From Synergistaceae bacterium DZ-S4 (GTDB lineage: Bacteria; Synergistota; Synergistia; Synergistales; Synergistaceae), in contig JAPCWD010000003.1 in the NCBI GenBank assembly GCA_025943965.1, forward strand, positions 149,208 through 213,207: DNA of 64,000 bases, written 5' to 3'. Made by a program: the position numbers and the translations under genes. Positions 52,207-61,156 of this stretch are shown piece by piece (the first letter of the stretch is position 1; each line of letters starts with the position of its first letter). The notes beneath the pieces were generated by a model that ran no database searches, was not told the DNA's origin, and saw nothing but the letters and a program-made list of their open reading frames with translations.

Positions 52207-53118
52207 TCACATGTAAAGATCCAGCATATAAAAAATAATGCCTGAGGCGCCGATGATCATTTCAGGCAAGTGTCCCGGCCTTTCCGGTGACTTATCTCTT
52301 GCCTTGTTGAATAATTTTGCCGCCAAAGGTGCCAGAACGATCTGAACAAGCATTACCCTGAACCAGAATGAAACAAAGTCCACAAGGTACATTTTGAAAC
52401 CTATAAGGCCCAAGGCAAGTCCAAGACGCGCCGGAAAAAAGAAAGACACTATCATTGCCGGAGCAAGGGTCGATCTTATAGCATCGAAGATCTCAGGTAT
52501 CTGTACATTGTCCACTATCCTTGTCTTTGTTACCCCTCTGGACGGAGAGGCTGCAAAAAGAAGCAGCAAAAAAGCCGCCGAGCCCATTTTCCCCCACATA
52601 CCCGTTACAGTCCAGATCGATGTTGCCGTGAAGGTTTCAAGGCTGAAAATGCTCCCCGGCATTCCCCTGTTCAGGGCATACCAGGAGAGCGTCCCTCCCA
52701 CAGCTATCAGAGTGACTGCAAATTTTGAGAGAACGAAGAGTTCTTTGGTGTCGAAAGACTGGTATATCTCACCTGAAAAGACCTTCATTCCACGGATATA
52801 TAGTCCCTGAGATGCCAGCAGAAGAAACACGATAACTATGAAGTCGCCATCTGTCTCTACAAACTGCGGGAAAGAGCCCATTGGTATAAAGAGGAAGATC
52901 ATCAGAAGGCAAAGGCATGAAGCATAGAGCAATGGCGGAGGACACCTGTCAGAACACCTTCCGGCAAGGAACCTTCTGTAAGGGGCAAATAGAGATGCGT
53001 CCGTACCCTGTATGTCGTAGAGCACATTTTCCCCCCCTATGAGGAGCAGGGATACCGTCAATACCAAAATCATCAAGGAGATCCCTGAAACGAGCGTAAG
53101 AAAAAATGAAAAAATCAT
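52207..53118 (-). CDS. NuoH/HyfC-like membrane protein, orphan
   Basis: About eight membrane helices in 303 residues. Parts resemble the NuoH/EchB/HyfC subunit 1 family: DIQGTDASLFAPYRRFLAGR near 34-53 (like the Q.R.GP..QPY..L segment), a central ETDGDFIVIVFLLL, and FTATSIWTVTGMWGKMG followed by EIFDAIRSTLAPAMIV. The quinone-site wording is weak. No other complex I or hydrogenase subunit is nearby, so the role is unclear; it could be a remnant or work with subunits elsewhere. It follows the MFS gene at 44 bp on the same strand. Confidence 0.55.
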   Translation of the reverse strand: MIFSFFLTLVSGISLMILVLTVSLLLIGGENVLYDIQGTDASLFAPYRRFLAGRCSDRCPPPLLYASCLCLLMIFLFIPMGSFPQFVETDGDFIVIVFLLLASQGLYIRGMKVFSGEIYQSFDTKELFVLSKFAVTLIAVGGTLSWYALNRGMPGSIFSLETFTATSIWTVTGMWGKMGSAAFLLLLFAASPSRGVTKTRIVDNVQIPEIFDAIRSTLAPAMIVSFFFPARLGLALGLIGFKMYLVDFVSFWFRVMLVQIVLAPLAAKLFNKARDKSPERPGHLPEMIIGASGIIFYMLDLYM

Positions 53119-53162
53119 ATCAGGCCTTTCTGTGCGACAGGTAAAATTTTAACACGGTTGAA

Positions 53163-54428
53163 TTATACAACATCCAGGAGTCCCTTCTCCCTCAGTTTCA
53201 TCAGGAGGGGAGACTCGATCAGCTTCAGTCTCCGTCTCATGTATATGGCCAGGAATATCGCCCCAAGACCGAAAATTAGCCCAGAAAACGTACCCCCGAA
53301 TATGTCTGCTAAAATTCCGGCGGTAAGAGAGCCCAAGGGTCCTACTCCAACGCTGCCCACAGTATAAAGGCTCATCACGCGCCCCCTCTTGTCGTCCTCG
53401 ATTATGCTCTGGATCAGAGTGTTGAAGCATACCGATCCGGTAGACATCCCGAAACCAAGTACCGTAAGGGCGGCGCAGGAGAGCTCAACAGACCTCGAGA
53501 GCGAGAATCCGGTAAGTCCGGCCCCAAATAGTCCTACGCTGTAAATTGCCCTTATATGGAGCTTGCTGAGCGGTACCAGGCTGGCCTGGTAGATCACACC
53601 TATTATCGCCCCGAGTCCGACAGAACCAAGAAAAAAACCAAGCGTTGACGCGTCGCTCTGAAAAACGTTTCTTGCAAAAAAAGGCAGGAGGGTCGCGTAT
53701 GGATAGCAAAGGAAGAAAAAGGCTGCGGATGTGAGGATCATTCTTTTCAATGCGTTGAACCCCAACGTATATTCAAGACCTTCCCTGAAACCATGCCAGC
53801 CGCTCTTAGGAAGAGTCATATCAACTTTTTTGATCTTCAGGCGTGTAAGTGAAAATATTACCGCAAGGTATGCTACGCCGTTCAGAAAAAAACACATGGT
53901 TTCTCCCACTGCCTGTATTGCAAAGCCGGCAAAAGCCGGCCCTACAAGCCGTGCAAGATTAAAAACAGTGGAATTTATCGTTAAAGCGCTGTTCAGCTGA
54001 TCGGGCCTGTCAAGCATCCTTACGACGCTTGCCTGACGTGCGGGGAGATCTATCGAAGATACCAGACCGAGCATGAAGCTGAGAAAGAGTACCTGTCCGT
54101 ATCTTATTATTCCCGTGAAATCGAGAAATGCCAATGAAAGGGCCTGCAGCATACAGAGGATCTGCGTGATTATCAGGATCTTTTTCATGTCGTACCGGTC
54201 AAGGATCGAACCGGCAAAAAAACCGGTCACGAGTATCGGTGCCTGGTTCGAAAGCTCTACCAGCCCAAGCCCTGCGGCAGAACCGGTAAGCCTGAGCACC
54301 AGCCAGCTCATCGCAAGTCTCTGCATCCATGTGCCGATAAGAGAGACGGACTGACCAAATATAAAAATTCGAAAGTTTATAGCACTGAGAGCCATAAAAG
54401 CCTTCATGCTGTAGATACGGCTCAACAT
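53163..54428 (-). CDS. MFS transporter (EntS/MFS_3-like exporter)
   Basis: A 421-residue MFS protein of the type that includes the enterobactin exporter EntS. It begins MLSRIYSMKAFMALSAINFRI, followed by GQSVSLIGTWMQRLAMSWLVLRLTGSAAGLGLVE (in part), the MFS_3 N-terminus. ILDRYDMKKILI marks the loop 2-3 motif, and SIDLPARQASVVRMLDRPDQLNSALTINS lies near 132-160. Start ATG 54428 has GGAG 9 bp before; a longer frame to 54602 crosses a terminator. Export of a small molecule is likely; substrate unknown. It is upstream of the NuoH-like gene. Confidence 0.85.
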   Translation of the reverse strand: MLSRIYSMKAFMALSAINFRIFIFGQSVSLIGTWMQRLAMSWLVLRLTGSAAGLGLVELSNQAPILVTGFFAGSILDRYDMKKILIITQILCMLQALSLAFLDFTGIIRYGQVLFLSFMLGLVSSIDLPARQASVVRMLDRPDQLNSALTINSTVFNLARLVGPAFAGFAIQAVGETMCFFLNGVAYLAVIFSLTRLKIKKVDMTLPKSGWHGFREGLEYTLGFNALKRMILTSAAFFFLCYPYATLLPFFARNVFQSDASTLGFFLGSVGLGAIIGVIYQASLVPLSKLHIRAIYSVGLFGAGLTGFSLSRSVELSCAALTVLGFGMSTGSVCFNTLIQSIIEDDKRGRVMSLYTVGSVGVGPLGSLTAGILADIFGGTFSGLIFGLGAIFLAIYMRRRLKLIESPLLMKLREKGLLDVV

Positions 54429-54504
54429 GCACTCTTCTCCGTAGATAAAGTATTTTAGCAAGTATAGCAGATGCCCGATATGCAGCATTATGCAAATAGG
54501 GAAT

Positions 54505-54533
54505 AAAAAAGGACCCCGCATGGACGGGGCCCT
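54505..54533 (-). terminator. Terminator of TAXI-TRAP operon 2
   Basis: Minus strand GGGCCCCG / CGGGGTCC, loop CATGGA-like, followed by TTTTTT, about 30 bp past the binding-protein stop. Confidence 0.85.
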
Positions 54534-54561
54534 TGCTGTTAAAACTGCGTACGAAAGGATT

Positions 54562-55515
54562 TTACTTAATAAGTCCCTTCTCTTTGTAGAACTTAGCTGC
54601 ACCCGGGTGAAGAGGTGCTGTGAGTCCGTCGAGTGCGCCCTTCAGTGTGATCTCCTTACCCTTCGCGTGGACTGCCGCGATGTCGTCAAGGTTCTTGAAC
54701 ATCGAGCTTACGAAATCATAGATCTGCTGCTCGGGAACATCTTCGTGGGTGATGAGGATAGCCATGACCGCCGGTGTTACTGTATCTTTGTCGATACCCT
54801 TATATGTCTTGCCGGGGATCTTGCTTGCAACGAAGAAGGGATACTGCTTGTGCAGTTTGTCAAGGAAGGCCTTGTCAAAGTTGAGAAGACCTACGTCCTT
54901 GGTCGTTGTGAGGTCCATGATCGCTGCTGTCGGGAAACCGGCAACAACGAAGCCTGCGTCGATCTGGTTGTCCTTGAAACGGCTTGCAGTGGCTGCAAAG
55001 TCAAGGAAGTTGGCCTGCTTAAGATCTTTGTAGGTAAGGCCCGCAACTCCGAAGATGGCCTGTACGTCGCCTTCAACGCCTGAACCCGGTGCACCTACGC
55101 CTACGCGCTTGCCTTTGAGGTCATTGATGGATTTGATGCCGGCATCCTTCGCGATAACGACCTGAACGTGCTCAGGATAGAGGGAAGCAACCGCGCGTAT
55201 GTTCTTAAGGGGTTTGCCCTGGAACATAAGCTGTCCGTTTACCGCCCAGTATGTGATGTCGTTCTGAACGAACGCGATCTCAATACCCTTTGTTGCAATT
55301 AGGTTTGCGTTGGCAACAGAGGCGTTTCCTGTTTCTGCCGTGCACTGGATCTTACCGTCTTTTGTGACCGCTGCCGCAAGTGCTCCGCCTACTGCGTAGT
55401 AGGTACCTGATGTTCCGCCTGTAGCAACGGACATATATGTGGCTGCCGAAGCTACTGCTGTAAATGAAAATGCTGCAAGAAGCGCTACAAGTGTTACGAT
55501 GATGACTTTCTTCAT
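54562..55515 (-). CDS. TAXI-family TRAP solute-binding protein 2
   Basis: Periplasmic receptor for the second TAXI-TRAP transporter. The 317-residue precursor has signal peptide MKKVIIVTLVALLAAFSFTA-VASA, cleaved near residue 25. It shows the TAXI motif SVATGGTSGTYYAVGGALAAAV near 29-50, and KGKRVGVGAPGSGVEGDVQAIFGVAGL near 134-160. Here the binding protein is downstream of the permease, the reverse of the first system. GGAGG precedes the ATG. Substrate unknown. Confidence 0.95.
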   Translation of the reverse strand: MKKVIIVTLVALLAAFSFTAVASAATYMSVATGGTSGTYYAVGGALAAAVTKDGKIQCTAETGNASVANANLIATKGIEIAFVQNDITYWAVNGQLMFQGKPLKNIRAVASLYPEHVQVVIAKDAGIKSINDLKGKRVGVGAPGSGVEGDVQAIFGVAGLTYKDLKQANFLDFAATASRFKDNQIDAGFVVAGFPTAAIMDLTTTKDVGLLNFDKAFLDKLHKQYPFFVASKIPGKTYKGIDKDTVTPAVMAILITHEDVPEQQIYDFVSSMFKNLDDIAAVHAKGKEITLKGALDGLTAPLHPGAAKFYKEKGLIK

Positions 55516-55637
55516 TACTTGTTCCTCCTTAATGATGATTTATGTTTGTTGGACGAGCTGAGGCCAGTCCGGATACAGCCAAATTTTAGCTGAAAACGAC
55601 ACTGTAAGAATCAGTATTTAGTACAGATATTCGGTGA

Positions 55638-57644
55638 TCACTGCATCTGGCCACCGGATGGTCCGGTATTCTCCTCCGCTTTCTTTTTTGCAAGGCTCTT
55701 CGCTTTCGCTGTCTGGATGAAGAATATCAATACCAGAACACCAAGTCCCGCAAGGTCTGAAACAGTTCCCGGGATGAGAAGTCCCAGTGCTCCGGCAAAT
55801 GCCGTGATCCTCAGATACCAGGGCAGGTGAGCCTTATAGAAGCCTATCGTAGCCATGGCAAGGAGGAATACGCCGAGAAGGGCAGTAAAGATCGCCTGGA
55901 TCATCTCTAAGGGCACCACGTCAATAAAGAGAAGCATCGGATTATAGACATATACATACGGCACCAGGAACCCCGCAAGCGCAAGCTTGAAAGCCGTGAC
56001 CCCCGTCTTCATCGGGTCAGAGCCTGCAATGCCCGAACCTGCGTAAGCCGCAAGGGCGACAGGCGGAGTAAGGTCCGCAGCTATGCCGAAGTAGAAGACG
56101 AACATGTAAGCAGCCTTGGCCGGCACACCGAGCTTGAAGAGTGCAGGAGCCGCCATAGTGCTCGTGACTATGAAGTTTGCCGTAGTTGGAAGTCCTGTTC
56201 CGAGGACAATACTGGCAAGCATTGTGTAGAAGAGTGTGAGTATCTTGCTTCCGCCCGCAAGTGTGACTATTGCGTTAGCGATGCGGAGTGCAAGTCCTGT
56301 GAGCGTTCCCATCCCGACGACCATTCCAACAGTGGCGCATGCGCAGGCTACACCGATCGCTCCTCTTGCTCCTGTTTCAAAGGCCTCCATTATCCTTGGC
56401 GGGGTCAGCCGGGTCTCCTTGTTGAGCCATGAAAGCACGAAGCTTACAAGTATACCGTTGAACGCCGCTCTAAGGGGAGTAAAGCCCGCGAGCAGAAAGT
56501 AAATTATCGCAACAAGCGGGATAAGAAGGAAGCCCTTCGATCTCAGCAGCGGCCAGAGTGGGGGAAGCTGTGACCACGGGATCCCTTTAAGTCCGAGTCT
56601 TGTAGCTTCAAAATGTACCTGGACCATGACAGCGAAATAGTAGAGCAGTGCGGGAACAACAGCTGCGAGAGCGACTTCGATGTAAGGTACGCCAAGAAAC
56701 TGGGCCATGATAAATGCGCCCGCCCCCATGACCGGAGGCATGATCTGTCCTCCTGTGGATGCGACGGCTTCAACGGCACCGGCAAAGTGGGGCTCGTATC
56801 CGACGCTTTTCATAAGCGGTATCGTGAACATACCGGTGGTACAGACGTTTGCGACTGATGATCCTGAAACTGTGCCCATAAGTCCAGAGCTGACGACGGC
56901 GACCTTTGCCGGTCCTCCTGTGGACCAGCCAGCGAGCGCCATCGAGAGGTCTATTATAAATTTTCCCAAACCTGTCTTTTCAAGGACTGCTCCAAAAAGG
57001 ATGAACATGAAGACGAAGGTCGAAGATACTTCAAGCGGTGTTCCGAAAATTCCTTCTGTACCAAGATACATGTGGTTTACGATACGGGGGATCGAAAAAC
57101 CCCTGTGAGCGATCATATCGGGGAGCGAACGGCCAACGTAGCAGTAGAGAAGTGCTACAATTGCCAGGCACGGCAGTACAGGGTTAGATATTCTTCTGGT
57201 CGCTTCAAGCAGTGTCACTATCAGCAGGAATCCCATGATCAGGTCGGTCTGTGTGGGAAGTCCCGCTCTTGTTGTCAGGTCGTTGAAAAATACCACCAGA
57301 TACATTGCAGATGCAACGCCTACTGCTCCGAGAATAAAATCATAGAAGGGTATGCCGCTCGTCTTTGACTGTTTGGATGTTGCAGGATAGAGAAGGAAAA
57401 CAAGGCAAAGAGTAAACGCAAGATGGACCGCACCCTGCTTCTGGGCAAGGAGAAGACCAAAACCTGAAGTATAAAAATGGAAGCAGGACATCGCAATTGC
57501 TATCAGGGATACAAGTTTTGCCTGCCATCCTTCGAGCGCCCTGAATCGCGCTTCTGTGTCATACTTGCGCATAAGATCGTCAAGGTCGATCTTCTGATCT
57601 CCTTCCTGCAGTACTTCTGCTGTCTTAATTTCTGTTTCACTCAC
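55638..57644 (-). CDS. TRAP transporter permease 2, fused 4TM/12TM (TAXI type)
   Basis: Fused small and large permease of the second TAXI system. 668 residues, about 16 helices. Shared signatures with the first system are GLMGTVSGSSVANVCTTGMFTIPLMKS near 258-284, ASTGGQIMPPVMGAGAF near 297, GTGLPTTANFIV near 488 and IAADLTPPVALAAYAGSGIAG near 532. The C-terminus is longer and hydrophilic, ending in KKKAEENTGPSG. The start codon is GTG at 57644 with GGGAGG 9 bp before. Promoter TTGACA-17-GATTAT lies upstream. Confidence 0.95.
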   Translation of the reverse strand: MSETEIKTAEVLQEGDQKIDLDDLMRKYDTEARFRALEGWQAKLVSLIAIAMSCFHFYTSGFGLLLAQKQGAVHLAFTLCLVFLLYPATSKQSKTSGIPFYDFILGAVGVASAMYLVVFFNDLTTRAGLPTQTDLIMGFLLIVTLLEATRRISNPVLPCLAIVALLYCYVGRSLPDMIAHRGFSIPRIVNHMYLGTEGIFGTPLEVSSTFVFMFILFGAVLEKTGLGKFIIDLSMALAGWSTGGPAKVAVVSSGLMGTVSGSSVANVCTTGMFTIPLMKSVGYEPHFAGAVEAVASTGGQIMPPVMGAGAFIMAQFLGVPYIEVALAAVVPALLYYFAVMVQVHFEATRLGLKGIPWSQLPPLWPLLRSKGFLLIPLVAIIYFLLAGFTPLRAAFNGILVSFVLSWLNKETRLTPPRIMEAFETGARGAIGVACACATVGMVVGMGTLTGLALRIANAIVTLAGGSKILTLFYTMLASIVLGTGLPTTANFIVTSTMAAPALFKLGVPAKAAYMFVFYFGIAADLTPPVALAAYAGSGIAGSDPMKTGVTAFKLALAGFLVPYVYVYNPMLLFIDVVPLEMIQAIFTALLGVFLLAMATIGFYKAHLPWYLRITAFAGALGLLIPGTVSDLAGLGVLVLIFFIQTAKAKSLAKKKAEENTGPSGGQMQ

Positions 57645-57704
57645 TATAAATTCCTCCCTTGTGGAGACTTTGCATAAGCTATTCTTTAAGCAAAAACGAC
57701 TTTA

Positions 57705-57733
57705 ATAATCGTTCATTTTACTTCATATGTCAA
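57705..57733 (-). promoter_or_regulatory. Promoter of TAXI-TRAP operon 2
   Basis: Minus strand TTGACA (57728-57733), 17-bp spacer, GATTAT (57705-57710), 60 bp before the GTG start. Confidence 0.65.
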
Positions 57734-57780
57734 GGCTTCTCTAAGAAAATTGAATATTTAAAAATCTGACTATTTCTGAA

Positions 57781-58443
57781 TTATCCGTTATCCGCTGATC
57801 TGCATATCATTACCGACCGGGAAGTTCCAAGTCTGTCGGCACCTGCTTTTATCATCTCTTCTGCGCTGCCGCGGTCTTTGATCCCTCCGGAAGCCTTGAC
57901 ACCCATACTTTGAGGCAGGTTTTTTCTTATAAGTTCAACCACCCTGACTGTTGCTCCTCCGCAAGAAAATCCAGTCGATGTCTTTACAAAATGGGCTCCG
58001 GCCTCGCAGGCTGCCTTGCATGCCTCAATTATTTCAGAGTCTTCGAGCAGACAAGCCTCGATAATGACTTTGACTTTACACCTTGGAACAGCTTTTACAA
58101 CTGCAGCTATGTCGTCTCTCAGAAGACAGAACGATCCATTTTTTGCATGAGATATGTTCATCACCATGTCGATCTCTTCCGCTCCGTCCTCATAAGCCCT
58201 CTCAGCTTCGTAAGCCTTGACCGGCGATATGCCAGCCCCAAGGGGAAATCCGACGACCGAGCAGACCTTAACGCCGCTACCCTTAAGTTTTTCCGAGACA
58301 AGGCGCACATAGCACGGGTTTACGCATACCGAAGCGAATCCCATTTCCAATGCCTCGTCGCAGAGTTTTAATATATCCTCCTTCCTGACCGCAGGATCAA
58401 GGTTAGTGTGGTCTATAAAAGGTGCAAGGTCCAATTGTATCAC
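57781..58443 (-). CDS. deoC: Deoxyribose-phosphate aldolase
   Basis: Cleaves 2-deoxyribose-5-phosphate into glyceraldehyde-3-phosphate and acetaldehyde in nucleoside breakdown. The 220-residue TIM barrel shows FIDHTNLDPAVRKEDILKLC near 9-28, VCSVVGFPLGAG, EIDMVMNISHAKNG near 90-103, VKVIIEACLL, the Schiff-base lysine in HFVKTSTGFSCGGATV near 152-167 and VKASGGIKDR near 183. The start codon is probably GTG at 58443. It is 8 bp downstream of the LysR gene, so the two are one operon. No other deo genes are nearby. Confidence 0.94.
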   Translation of the reverse strand: MIQLDLAPFIDHTNLDPAVRKEDILKLCDEALEMGFASVCVNPCYVRLVSEKLKGSGVKVCSVVGFPLGAGISPVKAYEAERAYEDGAEEIDMVMNISHAKNGSFCLLRDDIAAVVKAVPRCKVKVIIEACLLEDSEIIEACKAACEAGAHFVKTSTGFSCGGATVRVVELIRKNLPQSMGVKASGGIKDRGSAEEMIKAGADRLGTSRSVMICRSADNG

Positions 58444-58451
58444 TCCGCTAT

Positions 58452-59345
58452 TTAATATAATGATCCAAATCCGTGCCGTTGTACGATTTCGTCAAAAATC
58501 GCCAGCCCCGGAAGCGCGCTGGCCCTAGGGTATCTGTGTGTGATCCTGTAATAGAGGAGATCGGGCGGAGCCTCAGATATCCTTTGAAACACTATCCTGT
58601 CGTTACCCTGTTTCAGTTCTTCCATCGCAGAGCATGGGACCATGCACCACTGACCGGGCTTATCCATGAACGAACCTACCAGATTGACTGAGTCCAGCCG
58701 CATTTTCGCAGTTCTGATAGGATCCCAGATGTGGTCATGCCAAAGTCTGTAGCCGCTGCTCCACTCAATGTAATATTCCAGCTCCGGCATCAAACACTCC
58801 GGCTTTATCACATCTGATATATTCTCATCTTCATTTGGTATTCGGGCGACCACCAGGCTCTCTTTAAAAAATGGATCTATCTGAACATATCTGGTGGTCT
58901 CCTCATGAAGGACTATGGCAAGATCTATGGCCCTGCTCTCTACTGCCTGGTACATCTGGTCAGTGGGATCTGTCAGCAGCCTTAGGTAAACAGGTGGGTC
59001 ATGTTCGAGAAGATCCTTGTACACCCTGGGCAGAAGCCTGTAATTTACTGTCTCGGACCCGCCTATCGCAAGGGAGAAAGCGGAGCCGGGGTTTCGGGCA
59101 TTTGCTATCTCCCTGCTCACTTCCTGCCACTTAAGGGCAAGGGGAAGAAAACTTTCACCGGCAGGTGTAAGGCTGACAGATTTCATTCCTTTCTGCCGGT
59201 CTACGAGCATCATGCCCATTTCGCTTTCCAGTTCGCTCAGGTTATAGCTTACTGTCGACTGCGTCACATTCAACAGCTCGGCAGCCTTTCCGAGGGTCCT
59301 GGACATCGAAACAGCCAAAAAAGTTTCGATCCCTTTTTCATGCAT
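58452..59345 (-). CDS. LysR-family transcriptional regulator
   Basis: A 297-residue LTTR: N-terminal winged helix-turn-helix (TLGKAAELLNVTQSTVSYNLSELESEMGMMLVDRQKGMKSVSLTPAG, residues 17-59) and a substrate-binding domain whose effector is unknown. Several aromatic residues near 190-210 (YYIEWSSGYRLWHDHIWDP) are not typical of the best-known subgroups. It is co-transcribed with deoC, but LysR genes more often regulate a divergent neighbour; none is present within 300 bp. GAGGTG precedes the ATG. Confidence 0.9.
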   Translation of the reverse strand: MHEKGIETFLAVSMSRTLGKAAELLNVTQSTVSYNLSELESEMGMMLVDRQKGMKSVSLTPAGESFLPLALKWQEVSREIANARNPGSAFSLAIGGSETVNYRLLPRVYKDLLEHDPPVYLRLLTDPTDQMYQAVESRAIDLAIVLHEETTRYVQIDPFFKESLVVARIPNEDENISDVIKPECLMPELEYYIEWSSGYRLWHDHIWDPIRTAKMRLDSVNLVGSFMDKPGQWCMVPCSAMEELKQGNDRIVFQRISEAPPDLLYYRITHRYPRASALPGLAIFDEIVQRHGFGSLY

Positions 59346-59382
59346 ATGCTGTCACCTCTACAAAAGGATCCTATCTTTTTTG

Positions 59383-59411
59383 ACTATAATATTTATTCAT
59401 AAATTATGCAA
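59383..59411 (-). promoter_or_regulatory. Promoter of the lysR-deoC operon
   Basis: Minus strand TTGCAT (59406-59411), 17-bp spacer, TATAGT (59383-59388), 37 bp before the start codon. Confidence 0.6.
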
Positions 59412-59543
59412 GTTCTTCGAGAAATAAAATTGATTTCTTCGATAATTTCACTAAGAACTTGCGTTTATCTACACGGCACAACTGGACAAGTCACTGGCTT
59501 GGGAGGCCATAGGAACTTGCCGCCATTAAGACACTGATCGGAT

Positions 59544-59657
59544 CTACCCCTGCCTTTGTCCTTTTCTTTTAACCGGCTGTGTATGGACAGACCAGGCCGC
59601 ATAAAAAAAGACCGCCATAGCTGCTGCTGAGCAGAGCATTATTTCCAGTATCTTCAT
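59544..59657 (-). CDS. Putative 37-residue membrane protein
   Basis: A small ORF right after the second decarboxylase beta gene (13 bp from its stop). It reads MKILEIMLCSAAAMAVFFYAAWS, one membrane helix, then a basic tail ending KRKGQRQG. The ribosome site is weak (GAGCGGAC). Some sodium-pumping decarboxylases carry a tiny extra subunit (epsilon in Veillonella), which could be the counterpart; the first cluster has no such ORF at this position. It may also be chance. Confidence 0.4.
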   Translation of the reverse strand: MKILEIMLCSAAAMAVFFYAAWSVHTQPVKRKGQRQG

Positions 59658-59670
59658 ATTAATGTCCGCT

Positions 59671-60795
59671 CTATTTCGAAAGGAGCGTCAGCATCGCTCC
59701 TGCTGCGACTGCAGTTCCGATAACTCCGGCAACGTTCGGCCCCATTGCGTGCATGAGTATATATGATCCCGGGAATTCCTTCTGGACCACTTTCTGACAG
59801 ACACGCGCGGCCATCGGTACTGCTGAAACGCCAGCCGCCCCGATTATCGGATTGACTTTTCCCTTGGTCATTACTTTCATGACCTGTCCGAAGATAACTC
59901 CTCCTGCGGTGCTGAAGATGAATGCGACCAGACCGAGGCATATGATCATGATTGTCTCGACCCTCAGGAAGGAATCTGCGCTCATAGTCGCCCCTACAGA
60001 GATCCCCAGGAAGATCGTCGTCGCGTTAAGGACCTCGTTCTGAGCTGCGAGATTCAAACGTTCCGTACAGCCGCATTCACGAAGCAAATTGCCAAACATC
60101 AGCATGCCGATAAGCGGTACCGAAGGCGGCAGTATAAGTCCGCATGCTATGGTAGAGATTATTGGGAAAAGTATCCTTTCCCTCCTGGAGACCGGGCGGA
60201 GCTGTTCCATTTTTATCGCCCTGTCCTCTTTTGTGGTAAGGAGCTTGATCACAGGGGGCTGGATAAGGGGCACAAGCGACATATAGCTGTATGCCGCTAC
60301 CGCCACTGCAGGGAGTATATGCTTTGCCAGCTTCGCACAAAGGTATATCGCAGTCGGACCGTCGGCTCCGCCTATGATGCCTATGCCGGCTGCTTCCTGG
60401 ATAGTGAAGCCCATCATCATGGCTCCTATGACGGCAACAAAGACTCCGAGCTGTGCTGCTGCTCCGAGTAGAAATGTAACAGGGTTAGCAAGAAGCGGAC
60501 CAAAGTCTGTCAGAGCACCTATGCCCATAAAGATTATTATGGGGTAGAGTTCGTGGTCTATTCCGAATTTTACAAAATAGAGAAAACCGCCTTCATCTAT
60601 AATTCCGGAAAGGGGGAGATTGACCAGAAGGCAGCTAAACGCGATCGGAAGAAGCAGAAGAGGCTCAAAATCCTTTACTATCGCAAGATACAGAAGGATG
60701 AACGATACAAAGAGCATCAGCAAATTGCCTCCGCTGAGGGCGATGATCCCCGACTGATCTATGACCCCTTTAAGGGCGCTAAGGTAGAGATCCAT
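59671..60795 (-). CDS. Sodium-translocating decarboxylase beta subunit 2
   Basis: Paralogue of the 19561-20685 gene; most helices are nearly identical in wording, including GIGALTDFGPLLANPVTFLLG, GIIGGADGPTAIYLCAKLAKHI and AAGVSAVPMAARV. 374 residues with the same conserved Asp motif. It starts directly after the OadG-like gene (GGGGAGG within that gene's end). No alpha or biotin-carrier gene is in this operon, so it presumably works with the subunits of the first operon or with another carboxyltransferase elsewhere. Confidence 0.93.
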   Translation of the reverse strand: MDLYLSALKGVIDQSGIIALSGGNLLMLFVSFILLYLAIVKDFEPLLLLPIAFSCLLVNLPLSGIIDEGGFLYFVKFGIDHELYPIIIFMGIGALTDFGPLLANPVTFLLGAAAQLGVFVAVIGAMMMGFTIQEAAGIGIIGGADGPTAIYLCAKLAKHILPAVAVAAYSYMSLVPLIQPPVIKLLTTKEDRAIKMEQLRPVSRRERILFPIISTIACGLILPPSVPLIGMLMFGNLLRECGCTERLNLAAQNEVLNATTIFLGISVGATMSADSFLRVETIMIICLGLVAFIFSTAGGVIFGQVMKVMTKGKVNPIIGAAGVSAVPMAARVCQKVVQKEFPGSYILMHAMGPNVAGVIGTAVAAGAMLTLLSK

Positions 60796-60796
60796 T

Positions 60797-60988
60797 TCAG
60801 CGACCCTCCCCCGTCGGATCTTTCCGGGACCTGTTTGCCAAATAAGCTGTGACTATCATATTGGTTGCCTTCATAACAAACATCAATCCAATAATAACGA
60901 GAAATACTATACTCATGGAAATAAACGACATTACCAGCGCACCTGAGGGGCCGGTGAAATTAGAACTCATAGAAACAACTTCCGACAT
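60797..60988 (-). CDS. Short OadG-like decarboxylase gamma/delta subunit 2
   Basis: 63 residues: MSEVVSMSSNFTG, one membrane helix (about 19-42, FISMSIVFLVIIGLMFVM, closely matching the MmdD helix at 21167), and a short basic tail. It lacks the Ala/Pro linker and C-terminal domain of the first copy, so it may only anchor or assemble the second beta subunit. Start ATG 60988 is 8 bp after GGAGG. Its stop codon overlaps the ribosome-binding region of the beta gene, 1 bp before that ATG. Confidence 0.85.
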   Translation of the reverse strand: MSEVVSMSSNFTGPSGALVMSFISMSIVFLVIIGLMFVMKATNMIVTAYLANRSRKDPTGEGR

Positions 60989-61156
60989 ATTCATAACCTC
61001 CAAGTTTACATACAGATCGAAAGGACAGCATCCTGCACTCCGCCTGACCGACAGAGCACATAAGCAGATACCTTTTAAAATAATGGGAAAACCATGCGTC
61101 TCAGACCGAGATGGCATGATCATGTACAGGATCTGAAGGATCGCAGAGGGAAAGGT

